A DNA stretch of 8,668 nucleotides from Cloacimonetes bacterium UBA5835 (GTDB lineage Bacteria > Cloacimonadota > Cloacimonadia > Cloacimonadales > Cloacimonadaceae): contig DJGX01000056.1 of assembly GCA_002432865.1 (NCBI GenBank), positions 1 to 8,668 of the forward strand, written 5' to 3'. The position numbers and the translations under genes were made by a program. Shown one piece after another: positions 5,949-8,668 of the stretch; position 1 is the stretch's first letter, and each line of letters starts with the position of its first letter. Below the pieces are notes generated by a model. The model saw only the letters and a list, made by a program, of their open reading frames with translations, was not told where the DNA came from and searched no databases.

Positions 5949-6709
5949 TACACACCAATCCAAAACAGCCAAGAGATTATGATATCTACAATAATTACAG
6001 CTACAATGGAATTAACAACAGCTTTTATCGTGCGTTGAGGAACTTCAGTTGATGCTTTGGAAACACTCATTCCCTGATAGGAAGCAGTAATTGCTATTAC
6101 AAAACCAAAAACAATAGATTTTAAAACGGTCATTATAATATGAGGAAAAGTAAGAATAGAAAAGAAATCATTCATAAACGCACTAAAGGATAAATGATTA
6201 AAGAACTGCGCAAAAAGCCAACCACCCAAAACTGCAATGATATTGAAATATAATGTTAACACCAGCATAGAAATTACAACTCCCAAAATACGAGAAACAA
6301 CCAAATATCCCATTGGTGCTATATCAAAAGATTTCAATAATTGCATTTCCCGGTTAACTACCATATTTCCCAATTCTGTAGAAATCGCAGTTCCACTTCT
6401 GGCAATAACTACTAACGCTGTAATAAGACCACTTAATTCCCCCACTATAACCCTTACCAAAATTATATGAACCCAAATTCCCTGTCCGAAATTGCTTAAA
6501 AATGCATAACCCTGCATAATCGTTAAACACCCAATAGCTAAAGCGATAAAACCTATCAAGGGTAATGCCTCAACACCTGTAAACAGAATCTGCCTGATGA
6601 CAACCATTAAACTTACATGGCGATTGCCTCGAATATGAAATAATTCGGTTGTCGCCTCTTCTAAAAACAAAAAAAAGTCCGTTAAGGACTTTTTTCTTTT
6701 GTATTGCAT
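5948..6709 (-). CDS. mlaE: MlaE-family ABC transporter permease
   Basis: 253 aa, normal for MlaE/YrbE permeases, which together with an ATPase and an MCE protein move phospholipids (or related lipids) between the inner membrane and the envelope. After an amphipathic N-terminal stretch, RQILFTGVEALPLIGFIALAIG (from residue 39) starts the membrane core, and about five hydrophobic segments follow. The family signature is readable as GLITALVVIARSGTAISTEL (from residue 94) and GNM, then the coupling-helix region NREMQLLKSFDIAPMGYLVV and the C-terminal VPQRTIKAVVNSI. The usual Gly-Pro before the signature is Leu-Ser here. The stop overlaps the next gene's ATG (TAATG). No clear ribosome binding site precedes the ATG. 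No MCE/MlaD gene is next to it. Codons 6-14 contain a terminator-like hairpin. Confidence 0.92.
   Translation of the reverse strand: MQYKRKKSLTDFFLFLEEATTELFHIRGNRHVSLMVVIRQILFTGVEALPLIGFIALAIGCLTIMQGYAFLSNFGQGIWVHIILVRVIVGELSGLITALVVIARSGTAISTELGNMVVNREMQLLKSFDIAPMGYLVVSRILGVVISMLVLTLYFNIIAVLGGWLFAQFFNHLSFSAFMNDFFSILTFPHIIMTVLKSIVFGFVIAITASYQGMSVSKASTEVPQRTIKAVVNSIVAVIIVDIIISWLFWIGV
6671..6695. terminator. Terminator-like hairpin inside the start of the mlaE gene
   Basis: AAAAAAGTCC and GGACTTTTTT form a perfect 10-bp inverted repeat around a 5-base loop. In the minus-strand mRNA it is followed by further U-rich sequence (total run U8, then G, then U5), which gives it the shape of a weak Rho-independent terminator. 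It lies within codons 6-14 of mlaE, so it may act as an attenuator or may simply be lysine and phenylalanine codons in an AT-rich genome. Whether it functions is unproven. Confidence 0.4.
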
Positions 6710-6739
6710 AAGTTACATAATCGCTTAAAAAAAGCGTTG

Positions 6740-7096
6740 TTATTTGAGAATAAGTGTCTTCTTTAAAGAGGTATAACGGGTGCTAAATCCCAAAACTACA
6801 AAATACTCACCATCCGGTACATAATTGCCCCAATTATCAGTTCGCTCCCAATACAAAGTTATATCTTTGCCTACCAAACCACTGTAAATATCACGAATAA
6901 CTTTACCATCTAAACTCTGAATTTGGATATTAATACTCAGAGGAGCAGACACAGCAACATATATCTCACAATCCTTATACATAGGATTGGGAGAAATATC
7001 AAAACACTCAACAGGAGAACTCTTTAAAGCATACCCAGCTGTGGCTAACATCATTAACACTGCCATCAGCACCATCGTAAGCATAATCTTCCTCAT
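6740..7096 (-). CDS. Small secreted protein consisting of one FlgD-like Ig domain
   Basis: 118 aa. Residues 1-23 form a signal peptide (MRKIMLTMVLMAVLMMLATA core). The remainder has the layout of the FlgD-like Ig / C-terminal sorting module often found at the end of large secreted proteins in this group: ISPNPM (34-39), a strand pair SINIQIQSLDGKVIRDIYSG (54-73), LYWERTDNWGNYVPDGEYFV (81-100), and a final RYTSLKKTLILK. The unusual point is that nothing else is attached: it is a free-standing module. A strong ribosome binding site, AGGAG (7103-7107), 6 bases before the ATG, fixes the start. It lies 47 bases after the ROK kinase and 30 bases before mlaE, so co-transcription with both is likely. 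Its function is unknown; it could be a structural or adaptor protein of the envelope. Confidence 0.85.
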   Translation of the reverse strand: MRKIMLTMVLMAVLMMLATAGYALKSSPVECFDISPNPMYKDCEIYVAVSAPLSINIQIQSLDGKVIRDIYSGLVGKDITLYWERTDNWGNYVPDGEYFVVLGFSTRYTSLKKTLILK

Positions 7097-7102
7097 TTTT
7101 TA

Positions 7103-7107
7103 CTCCT
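7103..7107 (-). promoter_or_regulatory. Ribosome binding site of the FlgD-like protein
   Basis: AGGAG on the minus strand, 6 bases upstream of the ATG at 7096. It is the clearest Shine-Dalgarno sequence in this operon; mlaE and the ATPase homologue lack one of similar quality. Confidence 0.75.
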
Positions 7108-7143
7108 AATTATTGATGTAAATATATTATGCAACATTCATTC

Positions 7144-8055
7144 CTAATTACCATAAAACTTCTCTTCGATAAGTTTTATAGCACCTAAAACTCCTGCTTT
7201 ATTACCGTTTTTTGCTTTGGTAATCGATATCTTAGCTCTATGTGCTTTAGGCAAAAGCTCCAAAATATCCTTTTCTATCTCACTAATATAATATAAATCA
7301 AAATCCATTGCTCCGCCACCCAAAATTATTATTTCGGGATCAAGACAAGTGGCAAGCCCTGCTAAGGCAATAGATAATAACTGTTTACCTTGTTTACAAT
7401 ATTCGTTTACTAAAGGATCAGTTTCTTTTTTAGCCACTAGAGTTGGTAAATCTAATTTAGAGTACAGGGGGTTGTGGATAGCTAATAGATTGCGTAGTCC
7501 CTCAACTGATGAATATGCTTCCAAACAGCCATTCTTGCCACAATTACATTTTGCTCCATTATCTACAACGCAAATATGGCCAAGTTCTCCAGCATAGCCA
7601 TTTGCACCGTGAAGAATTTGGCCATCAGAAATTATTCCACAACCAATACCACTACCAATGGTAACTCCAATAGCATATTGTTTACAGTAACTATTGGCTT
7701 CGGACAAAGCCATCAAATTGGCATCGTTATCAAATGCTAAGGGAAGTTTACAGTTATCGGGAATCAGTTCAAGAGGGCTGTGATTAACCCAAAAAGGTAA
7801 ATTAGGATTTGTACCAATAGCGCAACCTGTAATTTTATCAATAGCGCCAGGAATGCCAATTCCAATACCTTTTAATTTATTAAGACCAAATTGGTTGTCT
7901 ACATCATTGAACATTTTAGAAGCAACTGATAAAAATGTGTTCAAATTCTTCTCTGGTAAATTGAGGATCTGATAGTATTGTAAACCTACTTCACAGTTGC
8001 CCAAACCATATTTAAAACTGGAACCGCCAATATCTATGCCTAAGAATATATTCAT
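7144..8055 (-). CDS. ROK-family sugar kinase (glucokinase-like)
   Basis: 303 aa, typical for ROK kinases without a DNA-binding domain; phosphorylates a hexose, most likely glucose, with ATP in the cytoplasm. The phosphate-binding loop is GIDIGGSSFKYGLG (6-19). GIGIPGAID (65-73) is the second conserved block, and FDNDANLMALSEA (108-120) carries the catalytic Asp, D111. GVTIGSGIGCGI (130-141), GELGH (156-160) and the zinc motif CNCGKNGCLEAYSS (170-183; C170, C172, C177 with H160) complete the ROK signature. A C-terminal IILGGGAMD block is also present. Substrate specificity (glucose, fructose, mannose or N-acetyl sugars) cannot be settled by eye, so no symbol is given. The start precedes the nucleotide-binding strand directly. 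The ribosome binding site is weak. It follows the tRNA-His gene by 53 bases. Confidence 0.93.
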   Translation of the reverse strand: MNIFLGIDIGGSSFKYGLGNCEVGLQYYQILNLPEKNLNTFLSVASKMFNDVDNQFGLNKLKGIGIGIPGAIDKITGCAIGTNPNLPFWVNHSPLELIPDNCKLPLAFDNDANLMALSEANSYCKQYAIGVTIGSGIGCGIISDGQILHGANGYAGELGHICVVDNGAKCNCGKNGCLEAYSSVEGLRNLLAIHNPLYSKLDLPTLVAKKETDPLVNEYCKQGKQLLSIALAGLATCLDPEIIILGGGAMDFDLYYISEIEKDILELLPKAHRAKISITKAKNGNKAGVLGAIKLIEEKFYGN

Positions 8056-8100
8056 AATTTTGCTTCATCTATTCATTTTGTTTACAGTAAGATCGCTAAG

Positions 8101-8108
8101 AAAAAAAA
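8101..8108 (-). terminator. U8 run immediately after tRNA-His
   Basis: On the minus strand the encoded CCA of tRNA-His is followed at once by TTTTTTTT. The tRNA's own T-arm and acceptor stem could act as the hairpin, giving a compact terminator between the tRNA cluster and the kinase gene. There is no separate hairpin. Confidence 0.4.
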
Positions 8109-8184
8109 TGGGGTGGGTGATGGGATTTGAACCCACAACGCCCGGAACCACAATCCGGTGCTCTGCCGTTGAACTACACCCACC
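8109..8184 (-). tRNA. tRNA-His (anticodon GTG)
   Basis: A complete cloverleaf on the minus strand. The acceptor GTGGGTG pairs perfectly with CACCCAC. The anticodon stem CCGGA/TCCGG encloses the loop TTGTGGT with anticodon GTG (8149-8151). The G at 8184 is the histidine-specific extra G-1, opposite discriminator C73 (8112). CCA is encoded at 8109-8111. It is the last tRNA of the Met-Arg-His group in transcription order. Confidence 0.96.
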
Positions 8185-8225
8185 ACAATAATTATCTCTC
8201 CCTTAACAGAAAGTTGAATAGCTAA

Positions 8226-8302
8226 TGGCACGCCAGAAGGGATTCGAACCCCTGACCCGCAGCTTAGAAGGCTGCTGCTCTATCCTACTGAGCTACTGGC
8301 GC
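8226..8302 (-). tRNA. tRNA-Arg (anticodon TCT)
   Basis: Minus-strand cloverleaf. The acceptor GCGCCAG pairs with CTGGCGT (one G-U at position 1-72). The anticodon stem GCAGC/GCTGC holds the loop CTTCTAA with anticodon TCT (8266-8268), reading AGA/AGG. G73 and encoded CCA (8226-8228) follow. It lies 41 bases before tRNA-His and 13 bases after tRNA-Met, so one transcript is likely. Confidence 0.96.
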
Positions 8303-8315
8303 TTAATAAAAAATT

Positions 8316-8392
<77 letters not shown>

Positions 8393-8475
8393 ATCCTGTA
8401 ACAAAATAAAAATCCACTTGCTAATTAGTGATGACAGATATGAATTAACCACCACTATATGGCAATACCTTTTTT

Positions 8476-8511
8476 AAAAAAAGAGTTCGTCTTACATAAA
8501 AGGCAAACTCT
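8476..8511 (-). terminator. Rho-independent terminator after tRNA-fMet
   Basis: On the minus strand, AGAGTTTG pairs with CGAACTCT (8 bp with one G-U). The inner part can extend by CTT/AAG past one mismatch. A run of T follows directly. It begins 6 bases beyond the tRNA CCA and separates the fMet unit from the Met-Arg-His group. Confidence 0.75.
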
Positions 8512-8517
8512 AAAAAA

Positions 8518-8593
<76 letters not shown>

Positions 8594-8606
8594 TCTTCAA
8601 TTTTCC

Positions 8607-8635
8607 TTTAAAATTGCAAAGCTCATTTCTGTCAA
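8607..8635 (-). promoter_or_regulatory. Sigma70-like promoter of tRNA-fMet
   Basis: On the minus strand, a perfect TTGACA (8630-8635) is followed by a 17-base spacer and TTTAAA (8607-8612). The expected transcription start, near 8600, lies about 7 bases before the mature tRNA 5' end. Hexamers, spacing and position all agree. Confidence 0.75.
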
Positions 8636-8668
8636 GGAAAAAATCAGTTGGCATTCCCATATTTTTTT

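Noticed and set aside
5949..5972. Longer form of the ATPase homologue from a TTG at 5972
   Set aside because: It would add eight residues overlapping the permease C-terminus. The ATG at 5948 gives the usual NBD start and a TAATG junction.
6722..6736. Terminator between the FlgD-like gene and mlaE (CGCTT/AAGCG hairpin)
   Set aside because: The stem is only 5 bp and is not followed by a T-run on the minus strand.
7997..8191. Plus-strand ORF of 64 codons ending GFEPTTPGTTIRCSAVELHPPQ
   Set aside because: Its C-terminal half is the antisense of tRNA-His and its N-terminal half is the antisense of the kinase start. GFEPTT-type peptides are a well-known artefact of translating tRNA genes.
8393..8475. 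Promoter for the Met-Arg-His tRNA group
   Set aside because: A promoter is expected here, but the best pair (TTGCCA, 16 bases, TCATAT) is poor and too far from the tRNA to call.

Overview
The window looks like a low-GC, Gram-negative, uncultured-type bacterium. An MlaE-type lipid permease, two lipoproteins with lipoboxes, and secreted proteins carrying FlgD-like/fibronectin-like beta modules all point to a diderm of the Fibrobacterota-Chlorobiota-Bacteroidota superphylum. The overall flavour (FlgD-like Ig module, endonuclease I fused to beta modules) fits Candidatus Cloacimonadota. That assignment is my inference from protein style; no rRNA or other phylogenetic marker was compared.

Layout. 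Positions 1-105 are intergenic and carry short period-9 repeats. Positions 106-2621 hold a tight minus-strand operon, read from right to left: lipoprotein A (2621-2061), lipoprotein B (2074-1499), ruvX (1502-1086), mltG (1089-106). Every junction overlaps by 4 or 14 bases. Positions 2622-2808 form a 187-bp divergent promoter region. Positions 2809-5244 (+) encode an 811-aa secreted endonuclease I with accessory beta domains. Its stop codon shares the palindrome TTAA with the stop codon of the converging minus-strand gene. Positions 5241-8055 (minus, read from right to left) hold a ROK-family sugar kinase, a small secreted protein that is essentially one FlgD-like Ig domain, an MlaE-type permease, and an ABC ATPase homologue. 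Positions 8109-8593 (minus) hold four tRNAs: His(GTG), Arg(TCT), Met(CAT, elongator) and initiator fMet(CAT). All four have an encoded CCA. The fMet gene has its own sigma70-like promoter and a Rho-independent terminator. No gene-free stretch exceeds 300 bases.

How the genes may work together. MltG (glycan-strand cleavage) and RuvX form a familiar pair; here the pair is preceded by two related lipoproteins of unknown role. MlaE plus the ATPase homologue should form the inner-membrane part of a phospholipid or sterol-type trafficking ABC system. No substrate-binding MCE (MlaD) gene lies in the window.

The most unusual point is that the ATPase homologue keeps the overall NBD layout in an intact frame but has lost the Walker A lysine, the Q-loop Gln, the LSGGQ glycines and the catalytic Glu. 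It looks like a pseudo-ATPase translationally coupled (TAATG) to an apparently intact permease. This is my best candidate for something undescribed.
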